Source: Rothia sp. SD9660Na (GTDB lineage: Bacteria; Actinomycetota; Actinomycetes; Actinomycetales; Micrococcaceae). Taken from it: a stretch of DNA of 64,000 nt. The notes under the pieces are model-generated. The model made no database searches. It was not told where the DNA came from and saw nothing but the letters and a program-made list of their open reading frames with translations. The translations under genes and the position numbers were made by a program. Each line of letters begins with the position of its first letter. The stretch's first letter is position 1. Below, in pieces: positions 1 to 8,727 of this stretch. The stretch covers positions 1,240,001 to 1,304,000 of the forward strand of contig NZ_CP125946.1 of the NCBI RefSeq assembly GCF_030064065.1, written 5' to 3'.

Positions 1-16
1 CCGTAGAATGTGAGCC

Positions 17-1057
17 ATGACAGGCACCATCACGTGGAAACTCATTCTCAATCAGCTCGTAGCCCAGCGGGACCTTTCGTCAGACCAGATTAACTGGGCC
101 ATGCAAGACATCATGGCGGGTTCAACCCCGGAAGCTATTATCGGAGCTTTCCTGGTTGGACTTCATGTTAAAGGTGAAACCCCTGAAGAGCTTGCTGCGC
201 TAGCACAAGGCATGCTTGACAAGGCAGAACGCATAGAAGTCACCCGAGATGCTGTAGACATTGTGGGCACCGGGGGGGACCAGCAAAATACCGTCAATAT
301 TTCCACTATGGCCTCACTGGTAATTGCGGGGGCGGGCGTGCCCGTCATCAAGCACGGCAACAGAGCCTCTTCATCATCAAGTGGAAGTGCAGATGTACTG
401 GCTGAGCTAGGCATAAATCTAAACCTAAACATTAAAGATGTGGCAGGTGCTGTGGATGCTGCTGGTATCACCTTCCTGTTCGCCCAGGTCTTCCACCCCT
501 CAATGCGGCACGTAGCGCCTGCCCGCCGCTCCATTGGCGTACCTACAGCCTTCAATTATCTCGGCCCCATGACCAACCCCGCTCGGGTCCGGGCTTCAGC
601 TATCGGTGTAGCAGACCCCGAGATGGCCGAGAAAATTGCCGCCGTTTTCGCTTCCCGCGGCGACCATGCTCTGATTTTCCACGGGAATGACGGCCTGGAT
701 GAAATCACCATTACCGGTGAGTCGCAAGTTTGGGAAACCTTCAATGGGGGAGTTGAGCACCATTCACTAACCCCCACCGATTTTGGTATTGAATGCGCCA
801 GTCTGGACGATCTACGCGGGGGAGACGCCCAGCATAACGCGCAGGTCGTTCACCAGGTTCTTGACGGGGCTCCCGGTCCAATCCTCAACGCGGTTTTGCT
901 GAATGCCGCAGCAGGCTTGACAGCCTACCGCCCGGTCAACAACAGGCCTTTCGCAGAGCGCTTTGAGGAAGCCCTACAGGACGCTCGCCATTCAGTGGAA
1001 TCAGGTAAAGCTAAGGATGTGCTTGAATGTTGGATCGCTTACAGCAACAGTAAATAA
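17..1057 (+). CDS. trpD: Anthranilate phosphoribosyltransferase
   Basis: Transfers phosphoribose from PRPP to anthranilate, the second committed step of tryptophan synthesis, in the cytoplasm. The 346-residue length is normal for the family. The PRPP-binding GTGGD motif is at residues 84-88, followed by NIST (94-97) and the glycine/serine-rich KHGNRASSSSSGSADVL segment from about 112. No Shine-Dalgarno is visible. A TAGAAT hexamer at 4-9 ends 7 nt before the ATG, so the transcript is probably leaderless. No other trp gene is in view, so it appears to be a stand-alone trpD. It ends at a strong bidirectional terminator. Confidence 0.96.
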   Translation: MTGTITWKLILNQLVAQRDLSSDQINWAMQDIMAGSTPEAIIGAFLVGLHVKGETPEELAALAQGMLDKAERIEVTRDAVDIVGTGGDQQNTVNISTMASLVIAGAGVPVIKHGNRASSSSSGSADVLAELGINLNLNIKDVAGAVDAAGITFLFAQVFHPSMRHVAPARRSIGVPTAFNYLGPMTNPARVRASAIGVADPEMAEKIAAVFASRGDHALIFHGNDGLDEITITGESQVWETFNGGVEHHSLTPTDFGIECASLDDLRGGDAQHNAQVVHQVLDGAPGPILNAVLLNAAAGLTAYRPVNNRPFAERFEEALQDARHSVESGKAKDVLECWIAYSNSK

Positions 1058-1063
1058 CAACAA

Positions 1064-1100
1064 AAAGGTGTGGCCCCAGAAAGTCTGGGGCCACACCTTT
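1064..1100. terminator. Bidirectional terminator trpD / DUF3054
   Basis: Perfect 17-bp inverted repeat (1064-1080 with 1084-1100) around a 3-nt loop. It has A-runs on the left and T-runs on the right, so it can end both convergent transcripts. Confidence 0.9.
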
Positions 1101-1124
1101 TAAAGACTGTCTACATCGAGAAAT

Positions 1125-1508
1125 TTAGGCCCTGCGGCGCACAAACCAAAGGACAAGACGCCAGCCCATCAGGAAAACCAGGAGGGTAAAAGCTGAGACA
1201 AGAACAAAAGCAGTTGCGGCAGTATCACCAAAGGAGAGGCGCAGGCCTAGTCCAAGCATCAAGGTGCTGGCCCACATCATAAAACCTTCGAGCAAAAGGG
1301 GAAGCTGCCGCCTGGAACTCACGGCCCACACACCAATATGGCCAGCACAGGCAGCCAGCAAGAAAGGTGCGGCGGTGGCTAACAGCTGGGACAGCGGTTC
1401 CTGGTGGCTGATGAGCCCGATAGTAATAAAAAGAAGGACGAGGGCCAGGTCACCCAGGGCACGGATGGGCTGGGAAAAATATTTACCTGAATCAACTGAA
1501 CTGAGCAT
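1125..1508 (-). CDS. DUF3054 family membrane protein
   Basis: A 127-residue integral membrane protein with four hydrophobic stretches (about residues 18-35, 45-65, 72-92, 100-120) and an arginine-rich C-terminus (FVRRRA). Length, topology and an IGLISHQ-type first helix fit the actinobacterial DUF3054 family, whose function is unknown. It is convergent with trpD. A TAGAGT hexamer lies 6 nt before the start on the minus strand, so it may be leaderless. The family name is from memory of its pattern; no role is inferred. Confidence 0.7.
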   Translation of the reverse strand: MLSSVDSGKYFSQPIRALGDLALVLLFITIGLISHQEPLSQLLATAAPFLLAACAGHIGVWAVSSRRQLPLLLEGFMMWASTLMLGLGLRLSFGDTAATAFVLVSAFTLLVFLMGWRLVLWFVRRRA

Positions 1509-1736
1509 AGTTTTACTCTAACGCAGGAGTGCCAAGCTCAGCAGTTGCGGGTCTAGTCAAGAGCGTCTAGGGGGAGCATTTTTAGCTCTACTTTACATAA
1601 TGTATATTATCGGCTTTATAGAAAACCTTGCTGAGATGGTCAAATCTCCTTATATCTCACGTAATGACTAGCACAGCGAAACAGCATCAGGGAGAATAGA
1701 TAAGTACCAACACACATCGACCTGTGGGAGGTACAC

Positions 1737-2195
1737 ATGATTGATTGGTTCGCTCAGAACCTCTGGGCTTTCTGGCTCACCGCCGCGATTGTTCTAGCCA
1801 TTATCGAGATTTTGATGCTCGACTTCGTCTTTCTGATGATGGCCCTAGCTGCCCTGTCGGCAACACTGAGCACCACCTTCCTCGATTCTTTCGTTGGGCA
1901 GGTTGTTCTCTTTGCGATTGTTAGTATCGCCCTTCTCTTGGGGCTCCGCCCGCCGCTTATCAAGCGTTTCCATCAAAGCTCACCCAATATCGCAATGAAC
2001 TCCGATGGACTGGTTGGCCAGGACGCTCTTATTACCCAGACAGTCACCGAGCAAGCCGGTCTTGCCCGTATCGCCGGTGATACCTGGACGGCCCGCCCTG
2101 AAAGCAACCAGCTAGTTCTGCCCGAAGGATCAACTGCAACCGTGGTCGCTATTCGCGGTGCAACCGCCTACCTAGCCCCTCACACCAAAAAATAA
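1737..2195 (+). CDS. NfeD-like membrane protein
   Basis: A 152-residue short NfeD protein. Two to three TM helices occupy residues 8-75 and a soluble OB-fold-like part covers about 80-150 (GLVGQDALITQTV ... AVIRGATAYLAP). Short NfeD proteins are typically encoded next to SPFH/stomatin genes and are thought to work with them on membrane microdomains. The SPFH gene starts 31 nt downstream, which supports the call. The start is set by GGGAGG 7 nt upstream of the ATG. The 228 nt upstream are AT-rich (1590-1640) and probably hold the operon promoter. Confidence 0.88.
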   Translation: MIDWFAQNLWAFWLTAAIVLAIIEILMLDFVFLMMALAALSATLSTTFLDSFVGQVVLFAIVSIALLLGLRPPLIKRFHQSSPNIAMNSDGLVGQDALITQTVTEQAGLARIAGDTWTARPESNQLVLPEGSTATVVAIRGATAYLAPHTKK

Positions 2196-2225
2196 CCTTT
2201 AACTTAAAGATTAAGGTCGTAACCT

Positions 2226-3350
2226 ATGACAGCTTCAACCATCACCACAACTATCCTGCTGACAGCCCTCGTCCTCTTGGTGCTCATCACCCTACTTAAG
2301 GCTGTGCGCATTATTCCCCAGGCCCGTGCTGGCATCGTCGAACGTCTGGGTAAGTACCACACCACCCTCAACCCCGGCTTCCACGTCACCGTTCCCTTTA
2401 TCGACCGCGTCCTGCCCCTCATTGACCTGCGTGAACAGGTCGTGTCTTTCCCCGCCCAGTCCGTTATCACCGAAGATAACCTGGTCGTCGGTATCGATAC
2501 CGTGGTCTATTTCCAGGTGACTGACCCCAAGGCAGCAACCTACGAAATCACCAACTACATCCAGGCAGTAGACGAGCTAACCAGCGCCACCCTGCGCAAC
2601 GTTGTCGGTGGTCTCAACCTGGAAGAAACCCTGATCTCCCGCGACCAGATCAACAGCGAGCTACGAGGGGTTCTCGACAGCACCACCGGCCGCTGGGGCA
2701 TCCGCGTCTCCCGCGTCGACATCAAGGAAATTCAGCCCCCGCACTCCATCCAAGACTCCATGGAAAAGCAGATGCGAGCAGAGCGTGACCGCCGAGCCGC
2801 AATTCTGACAGCAGAAGGCCAGAAGCAGTCCCAGATTCTAACCGCCGAAGGTGACTCCCGTGCTGCGATTCTACGAGCTGAAGGTGAAAAGCAGTCCCAG
2901 ATTCTAACCGCTGAGGGTGACGCTAAGGCAGCTATCCTGCGCGCTGACGGTGAAGCCCAGGCTATCCAGAAGGTCTTCCATGCTATCCACGCCTCGAACC
3001 CCAGCCAGAAGCTGCTGACCTACCAGTACCTGCAGACCCTACCCAAGCTAGCCGAAGGCGATGCTAACAAGCTCTGGTTCATTCCTACCGAGCTGGGTGA
3101 TGCTCTGCGCGGTATCGGTAACGCCTTCTCACCCCTGGGTAACGAGGGCGCACCGGAGACCGAGGAGGAATCTACCCCTGCGACTCCCCCGTCCTCTCCC
3201 CTGGTTGACACCCCGGTGATCCGCGTGACCCCTGAAGACCTCAACCCCAACCTCGACAAGCTCGACAGCGGCGTTGAAATCCCTCAGGAGGGCGAGCTCC
3301 CTACCAGCGAATCAGCTGAGGGCACAGACCCCCACACCCCTGGCACCTAA
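2226..3350 (+). CDS. SPFH/band 7 (stomatin-like) protein
   Basis: A 374-residue membrane-anchored SPFH protein of the QmcA/stomatin type, probably forming oligomeric rings or scaffolds with the upstream NfeD partner. Residues 5-25 form one TM helix and about 28-200 the SPFH domain (VRIIPQARAGIVERLGKYH, PGFHVTVPFIDRV). Residues 193-247 are five tandem 11-residue units (ILTAEGxKQSQ alternating with ILRAEGDxxAA), encoded by five 33-bp repeats at 2802-2966, which should form a long helix or coiled coil. The tail from about 300 is rich in Pro, Glu, Thr and Ser and looks disordered. Confidence 0.93.
   Translation: MTASTITTTILLTALVLLVLITLLKAVRIIPQARAGIVERLGKYHTTLNPGFHVTVPFIDRVLPLIDLREQVVSFPAQSVITEDNLVVGIDTVVYFQVTDPKAATYEITNYIQAVDELTSATLRNVVGGLNLEETLISRDQINSELRGVLDSTTGRWGIRVSRVDIKEIQPPHSIQDSMEKQMRAERDRRAAILTAEGQKQSQILTAEGDSRAAILRAEGEKQSQILTAEGDAKAAILRADGEAQAIQKVFHAIHASNPSQKLLTYQYLQTLPKLAEGDANKLWFIPTELGDALRGIGNAFSPLGNEGAPETEEESTPATPPSSPLVDTPVIRVTPEDLNPNLDKLDSGVEIPQEGELPTSESAEGTDPHTPGT
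2802..2966 (+). repeat. Five tandem 33-bp repeats inside the SPFH gene
   Basis: Five consecutive 33-nt units encode residues 193-247. Units 1/3 and 2/4 are most alike, so the higher-order period is 66 nt. Such in-frame repeats can change copy number. Confidence 0.8.
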
Positions 3351-3354
3351 GGGT

Positions 3355-3360
3355 TATAAT
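3355..3360 (+). promoter_or_regulatory. -10 hexamer of the rbpA promoter
   Basis: A consensus TATAAT immediately follows the SPFH stop codon, 84 nt before rbpA. No good -35 is visible. It suggests rbpA has its own promoter and a leader of about 75 nt. Confidence 0.6.
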
Positions 3361-3443
3361 GGGTATTTGGCCTGCACGGTTTACCCGCCTTTGAGCAGTT
3401 ACAGACCTGCAAGCACTTCAGTCACCGTTAATGGAGGAAGAAA

Positions 3444-3782
3444 ATGAGCGATCGCAGCCTGCGCGGTATGCGCCTGGGTTCACAGTCAATGGAAACCGAA
3501 TCAGGCGTGGAGCCGGCTCCCCGCCAGCGTGTGGAATACCGCACCGAAGACGGTGAACGAGTCTTCGTTACCTTCGCGCAGGAAGCTGAGATTCCCGCAA
3601 CCTGGACCGCCAAGTCCGGCAAGGAAGCCTTCCTGGTTTCTGGCGACGGCAAGGTCGAAGAGAACGCTGAAAAGCCCGTTCGTACCCACTGGGACATGCT
3701 CCTGGAGCGCCGTAGCGTAGAAGAACTTGAAGAGACCCTGCAGCAGCGTCTTGAGATTTACCGGGAGCGTCACGCCCTCTAG
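3444..3782 (+). CDS. rbpA: RNA polymerase-binding protein RbpA
   Basis: An actinobacteria-specific factor that binds RNA polymerase and group I/II sigma factors and stabilises the open promoter complex. The 112-residue protein has the family pattern: basic N-terminal tail (MSDRSLRGMRLGSQS), central beta-barrel (RVEYRTEDGERVFVTFA), and C-terminal sigma-interacting helix ending RSVEELEETLQQRLEIYRE. The start is set by GGAGGAAG upstream of the ATG. It ends at a bidirectional terminator shared with the convergent mannosyltransferase gene. Confidence 0.95.
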   Translation: MSDRSLRGMRLGSQSMETESGVEPAPRQRVEYRTEDGERVFVTFAQEAEIPATWTAKSGKEAFLVSGDGKVEENAEKPVRTHWDMLLERRSVEELEETLQQRLEIYRERHAL

Positions 3783-3798
3783 GCTAGCCCCGAAAGTA

Positions 3799-3830
3799 AA
3801 GGGCCCCGCCAGATAACTGGCGGGGCCCTT
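3799..3830. terminator. Bidirectional terminator rbpA / ppm
   Basis: Perfect 14-bp GC-rich stem (3799-3812 with 3817-3830) with a 4-nt loop between two convergent stop codons. Confidence 0.9.
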
Positions 3831-3846
3831 GGTCTATTAACTTCTA

Positions 3847-4581
3847 TTACTTCTTAATCAGGGAGCGGACGCGCTCTGCTCGGGCGGTCAGGCCCCAGCG
3901 GGTTACCTTGGTCATGGAGTCAACGATGATGTTGCCGTCCATCTTGGAGCTGCCGATTTCACGCTCTACAAAGGTGATGGGTACTTCTACAATTTTCAGG
4001 CCGGCCTGCTCGGAGCGCCAGGCCAAATCGACTTGGAAGACATAGCCCTTGGAGTCGATGCCTTCGAGGTTGAGCTTCTGCAGGGCTTCGCGGCGGTAGG
4101 CGCGGTAGCCAGCGGTGATGTCTTTGACCTTGGTGCCCAGAATCAGGCGGGTATAAAGGTTGGCGCCGCGGGAAAGGATCTGGCGGTGCAGGGGCCAGTT
4201 CTTGGTTTTGCCGCCGGATACGTAACGGGAACCTATAGCCAGGTCGGCTCCACTTTCGATAGCCTGCAGGAGCAGGGGCAGCTGTTCGGGCTGGTGGGAA
4301 CAGTCGGCGTCCATCTCAACGAGCACGTCGTAGCCAGCTTCTAGGCCCCAGTCAAAGCCTGCCAGGTAGGCGCCACCTAATCCGTCCTTGACGGTGCGGT
4401 GGAGAACGTTGATGTGGCTGTCTTCTGCTGCCATGGAGCCGGCAAGCTGGCCGGTGCCGTCGGGGCTGTTGTCGTCGACAACGAGGATGTCGCAGTCGGG
4501 TACGGCTGCTCGCAGGCGCTCTACTACAATGGGAAGGTTTTCCTTCTCATTGTAGGTAGGGATTACGGTTAGTACTCGCAT
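3847..4581 (-). CDS. Polyprenol monophosphomannose synthase
   Basis: A GT2-family glycosyltransferase that transfers mannose from GDP-mannose to polyprenyl phosphate, supplying the donor for lipoglycan and protein mannosylation at the membrane. The 244 residues start with [12 protein letters not shown], carry [10 protein letters not shown], and have the catalytic DxD at [12 protein letters not shown]. It is a free-standing synthase, unlike mycobacterial Ppm1, which is fused to the Lnt acyltransferase. The C-terminus has no TM helices. The amidohydrolase-like gene lies upstream on the same strand with a 114-nt gap. Confidence 0.9.
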   Translation of the reverse strand: MRVLTVIPTYNEKENLPIVVERLRAAVPDCDILVVDDNSPDGTGQLAGSMAAEDSHINVLHRTVKDGLGGAYLAGFDWGLEAGYDVLVEMDADCSHQPEQLPLLLQAIESGADLAIGSRYVSGGKTKNWPLHRQILSRGANLYTRLILGTKVKDITAGYRAYRREALQKLNLEGIDSKGYVFQVDLAWRSEQAGLKIVEVPITFVEREIGSSKMDGNIIVDSMTKVTRWGLTARAERVRSLIKK

Positions 4582-4695
4582 GCGGTCTCCTTGTCATGGC
4601 CCATCCGAATCGTGGGACGGGGTGTAAACCAGTTTTTCATTATATAGGGTGCAGGTGCCCGAGCGTGTATCGCGGGCCTGGGTCTGAGGTGACGC

Positions 4696-5745
4696 CTAGC
4701 CCACTTTGTGGCCGCTGCGGTACAGGCTGACCAGGTCGGGGTGGGGTACATCGGGGGCCAGGACAGGGAGCAGAGGGGTTCGGGCGCGCGGGTCGGTGCT
4801 CCAGGCTGCGATGCGGCTGTCGGGGGTCTGCACGATGAGTTCGGTGATGGTCCAGAGGGCGCAGTGGGCGGGGGCTCCGGGCACGAGCTGGCCGGTGAAG
4901 GGGTTAGGGGCGGACGCCGCCCGGTAGACAGCGCGGGTGCAAGCGGAAAAAGCGGCGCGAGCCGACACGGCCTGTTCTGTCTGAGCGGGGTTAACGGCGG
5001 AATTCACCAGCTCCCAGCCCAACCGTGAGGGCCGGGCACCGGGGTCTGACCCTAGGGTAACTGCAGCCCCCGCAGCCAGGGCCCGGCCAAAGGCTTCACC
5101 GGAGCGGTCGAAGTCGCCTGAGAAACCGAGGGCGACCTGTAGGTTTTTAGCTTGTTCCAGGTCGCTTTGGGCTAGCTCGGTGAGACCCTCTAGGCTGGGG
5201 CTGATATGTAAACGAGTGAGGCTATCCAGAGGCTCCAGCACTGCCAGGTACTCCCCTACCTGAGACTCATCGGTGACCACCAGCATCAGTTGCAGACGCT
5301 GCTCAGCCAGGGACGCCAGAACCTGCGGGTTGAGCTCTCCCGGGGATGAGACAAAGATTCCGCGGACGCCCGCAGACAGCTCCCTGCTCCCCTCAAGGCT
5401 GCCTACGGGAAGGTAGTAGTCAGCAGCTACCGCAGGGTGAGCTGCCGGGAGCTCCTGCGCGAAATCAGTGAGCAGCAGGCGGGCATAACCGTAGCCAGCT
5501 GCCGCTAACTCATCGAGCAGGGCGGGAGCGTCCGCCCCAGTTGTAGAAGCCGCCGCCAGAGCAAAGCTGGGGGTGACCAGGCGTCCGCCCAGCTCCTGCA
5601 CGGTCATGGAGGAATCCGCGATGGAGCGGGCACCGGCGTCCTGCCCCACCCACTCCACCTGCCCCTCGTTCATGACCAGGGCGGTAGCAAAGGGGTCAGC
5701 GGGGCTGTAGACAGAGCCATCGAGCATGACAGTTGCGGGCATCAT
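4696..5745 (-). CDS. Amidohydrolase-like protein lacking the metal site
   Basis: A 349-residue protein with the layout of metal-dependent amidohydrolases: N-terminal GSVYSPADPFATALVMNEGQ, a TIM-barrel middle, VTLGSDPGARP near residue 230, and a C-terminal composite domain (FTGQLVPGAPAHCALW). At the usual metal-binding HxH after the first beta strand it reads VTPSFALAAASTTG, with no histidine. Only four or so histidines remain in the whole protein. It may be a non-catalytic paralogue or an inactive remnant under relaxed selection. The start is set by GAAAGGA upstream of ATGATG. Confidence 0.72.
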   Translation of the reverse strand: MMPATVMLDGSVYSPADPFATALVMNEGQVEWVGQDAGARSIADSSMTVQELGGRLVTPSFALAAASTTGADAPALLDELAAAGYGYARLLLTDFAQELPAAHPAVAADYYLPVGSLEGSRELSAGVRGIFVSSPGELNPQVLASLAEQRLQLMLVVTDESQVGEYLAVLEPLDSLTRLHISPSLEGLTELAQSDLEQAKNLQVALGFSGDFDRSGEAFGRALAAGAAVTLGSDPGARPSRLGWELVNSAVNPAQTEQAVSARAAFSACTRAVYRAASAPNPFTGQLVPGAPAHCALWTITELIVQTPDSRIAAWSTDPRARTPLLPVLAPDVPHPDLVSLYRSGHKVG

Positions 5746-5779
5746 TGCCGTCCTTTCACAATACTGACAGTAAAACAGA

Positions 5780-8620
5780 CTAAAGCTGGGTTGCTACCAC
5801 GCCACGGCGCAGCAGGTTGATAGCGGCCTCGCACTGGGTGCGCAGCTGGGGGTCAGACGAAGCCACGTGGGCAATCTGATCAAGGCTGTCGATGACCTGC
5901 TTGGTCCAGCGCACGAAGTCGCCAGCGGCCAGGTCGGTACTATCGATAGCCTGGGCGAGGCTCTTGCCCCCCGCCCATTTATAGACGGGCCAGACCATGC
6001 CGAAATCAGGCGAGGCGGTCTGCGGTAGCCGGTGGAGTTTTTCGGCGTCGTTAAGCTTGCTCCAGTGCTTCAGCACGGTCATCAGCGCCCCCTCAACCCC
6101 GTGACCAGGGTAGCGAGACAGCAGACCCAACTCATCGCGTTTAGCCTCATAGACCAGGGCTGAAACCACCGCAGCAGTAGAAGCTGGGTCAAGGCCCTGC
6201 AAGAAACCGTCTTCGAGGCAGAGGGAGGTCAGCAGGTCCTTTTCACCGTAAACCCGACGCAAGGAGACACCTCGGGCGGTGAGCACACGACGCCCCTCCA
6301 CCGTCTCAACGTAACCGTAGCTAGCCAGTAGCTGGGTGATGCGCTCAAAGACCTGGGCGATAGTGTTAGTGCGGCGCTCAATCTGACGTCGCAGACCATC
6401 TGTATCGCGCGACAGTCGGTACCAGCGCTCAGCCCACCGGGCATGATTCTCGCGGTCAGAGCACCCGTGGCAGGGGTGGCTGCGCAGGGCCCGGCGCAGC
6501 TCTTCAATCTTCTGTTCGTCCCCGCGCTCGCGCTCGTTAAAGTACTTCTTCTGAGATCCCGAGCGGGCAGGGAGCCCCTGATAGAGGGCCTCACGCATAC
6601 GAGAGGCCATGTCCCGGCGATCCTTGGGAGTCCTACCGGTGAACTTCTTTGACACCTTAATCTTTGAAACCGGCAGAACAGGCCCGTCAAGGTCGCGGGG
6701 GTCAAGGCGGCGCAGCTGCGCCGCCATCGTCAGAATGGACGGCCGAGGGTCGTCCAGAGACTCGGCCCTGGCCAGCACCACGGCGGGGCCCGCATTACGG
6801 CCTCGGGGAATCTCGATAATATCGCCGGGCAGCAGATCAAGGACGGACGCCACCGCCTGAGACTGCCGCAAACGACTACGGCCCTTCTCGGCCTTTTTCT
6901 CAAGGTCAGAAAGATCTCGGCGGATACGTGCGTACTCGGTAAAGTCACCCAGATGGCAAGTCATCGCCTCTTCAAAACCTGCTAGAGCCTTTTCGTTCTT
7001 CCTCACCCGAGAAGCTACCCCCACCACCGACTTATCGGCCTGGAACTGGGCAAAGGAACTTTCCAGAATCTTCTTGGTGCGCTCAGTGCCAAACTGGGCA
7101 ATCAGGTTGGCGCTCATATTGTAGGTGGGCTTGAAAGAGGAGTTGAGGGGGTAAGTACGCTTCGAGGCTAGGCCCGCTACCTGCTGGGGCTCTAGACCGG
7201 GGCGCCACATGACCACAGCGTGCCCCTCAATGTCGATACCGCGGCGGCCCGCGCGTCCGGTCAACTGGGTGTACTCCCCCGGCGTGATATCCACGTGGGT
7301 CTCACCGTTGAATTTGGTCAGCTTCTCTAGCACCACCGACCGGGCCGGCATATTGATACCCAGCGCCAGGGTCTCGGTCGCAAAGACCATGCGAATGAGC
7401 CCCTCCGAGAAGAGGGTCTCAACAACCTCCTTGAAGACCGGCAGCAGGCCCGCATGGTGGGCCGCTACACCCCGCATCAGGCCCTCACGCCACTCGTAAA
7501 AACCCAGCACCGCCAGGTCACTGGTCTCAAGGCTAGCGGTAGCCTCAGCGACATAGGCCCGAATAGCCTGGGCCTCAGCCTCGGTTGTTAGGCGAATATC
7601 GGCATCGATACACTGCGACACCGCAGCATCGCAGCCCACCCGCGAGAAAATAAAACAAATACCGGGCAACAGGCCCGCCTTATCGAGGGAGCGAATCATC
7701 TCTGGGCGGCTAATGCGCTGGGGGCGGACGGGGGCGCTCGCCTCGTCCACGCCGCTGCGGCGCTCGCGATCATAGACCTGGGACTGATAGCCCTGGTTAC
7801 GACTGCGTTTGCCCTTGCCCAGGCGGGAGAAGGACTTACCGCCCGGGCCCCGAGAAGGGCGGGGGCGGCGTCCTACCCGCACCAGCTCCGGGTTGACCTC
7901 GGGCAGGTCGGTGGCGGCTGCGGCGTCCTCTACGGTGGTGTCGCCTGCGAAAAGGTCCATGAGGTGGCGGCCCACCATCACGTGCTGCCAGAGGGGAACC
8001 GGGCGATGTTCAGAAACGATAATGTCGGTCTGCCCGCGCACGGTATCGAGCCAGGCACCGAACTCCTCGGCGTTAGAGATAGTGGCCGATAGGGCGATAA
8101 CAGAGATCGATTCAGGCAGGTGAATAATGCACTCTTCCCACACCGCCCCGCGGGAGCGGTCAGCTAGGTAATGTACCTCGTCCATCACCACATAGCCCAG
8201 ATTGGCCAGAGTGGCGGAGTCTGCATAGAGCATGTTGCGGAGAACCTCGGTGGTCATCACGACCACGGGGGCTTCGGAGTTAATGGAGGTATCGCCGGTC
8301 AGCAGCCCCACGGCGTCCTCACCGTAGGCTGCCACCAGGTCGTTGTACTTCTGGTTACTCAGAGCCTTAATAGGCGTAGTGTAGAAGGCCTTTTTGCCCT
8401 GGGAGAGGGCCAGATAGATAGCGAACTCCCCCACGATTGTCTTGCCCGCCCCTGTGGGGGCAGCGACCAGCACTCCCCTGTCTTCCTCAACCGAGGTGCA
8501 GGCCCGGCGCTGGAAGTCATCCAGGTCAAAGCTCAGGGTCTGCTCAAAGCGGTAGAGGGCGGTCTTTGAGAAGGTGGCGCGTTCTTTGGCGCGCAGGTAC
8601 TGTTCAGCGTAGCTAGCCAT
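5780..8620 (-). CDS. Ski2/Mtr4-like DEVH-box RNA helicase (HelY family)
   Basis: A 946-residue superfamily 2 helicase. Walker A is APTGAGKT (54-61), Walker B is DEVH (147-150), motif III is SATISN, and motif VI is QLTGRAGRRGID. A basic, low-complexity insert near residue 260 (RRPRPSRGPGGKSFSRLGKGK) and the long C-terminal DSHCT-like region match the actinobacterial HelY/Mtr4 group. The likely role is RNA unwinding in turnover or processing, inferred from the family. It is downstream of tatC on the same strand, an arrangement common in actinobacteria. Confidence 0.92.
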   Translation of the reverse strand: MASYAEQYLRAKERATFSKTALYRFEQTLSFDLDDFQRRACTSVEEDRGVLVAAPTGAGKTIVGEFAIYLALSQGKKAFYTTPIKALSNQKYNDLVAAYGEDAVGLLTGDTSINSEAPVVVMTTEVLRNMLYADSATLANLGYVVMDEVHYLADRSRGAVWEECIIHLPESISVIALSATISNAEEFGAWLDTVRGQTDIIVSEHRPVPLWQHVMVGRHLMDLFAGDTTVEDAAAATDLPEVNPELVRVGRRPRPSRGPGGKSFSRLGKGKRSRNQGYQSQVYDRERRSGVDEASAPVRPQRISRPEMIRSLDKAGLLPGICFIFSRVGCDAAVSQCIDADIRLTTEAEAQAIRAYVAEATASLETSDLAVLGFYEWREGLMRGVAAHHAGLLPVFKEVVETLFSEGLIRMVFATETLALGINMPARSVVLEKLTKFNGETHVDITPGEYTQLTGRAGRRGIDIEGHAVVMWRPGLEPQQVAGLASKRTYPLNSSFKPTYNMSANLIAQFGTERTKKILESSFAQFQADKSVVGVASRVRKNEKALAGFEEAMTCHLGDFTEYARIRRDLSDLEKKAEKGRSRLRQSQAVASVLDLLPGDIIEIPRGRNAGPAVVLARAESLDDPRPSILTMAAQLRRLDPRDLDGPVLPVSKIKVSKKFTGRTPKDRRDMASRMREALYQGLPARSGSQKKYFNERERGDEQKIEELRRALRSHPCHGCSDRENHARWAERWYRLSRDTDGLRRQIERRTNTIAQVFERITQLLASYGYVETVEGRRVLTARGVSLRRVYGEKDLLTSLCLEDGFLQGLDPASTAAVVSALVYEAKRDELGLLSRYPGHGVEGALMTVLKHWSKLNDAEKLHRLPQTASPDFGMVWPVYKWAGGKSLAQAIDSTDLAAGDFVRWTKQVIDSLDQIAHVASSDPQLRTQCEAAINLLRRGVVATQL

Positions 8621-8694
8621 ACGTCTAATCTTAGGCGGTAGATTTCGGCCAGGGGCACCCCGCAGTTAGCTTTCGTTCCAGCGCGAACAAAAAA

Positions 8695-8721
8695 CCGCCC
8701 CGGCACGGCCTGCCGGGACGG
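8695..8721 (-). terminator. Terminator after tatC
   Basis: Stem CCG(C)CCCGGCA / TGCCGGGACGG with one mismatch, just downstream of the tatC stop on the minus strand and followed by a T-run (AAAAAA on the plus strand). Confidence 0.75.
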
Positions 8722-8727
8722 ATAAGT

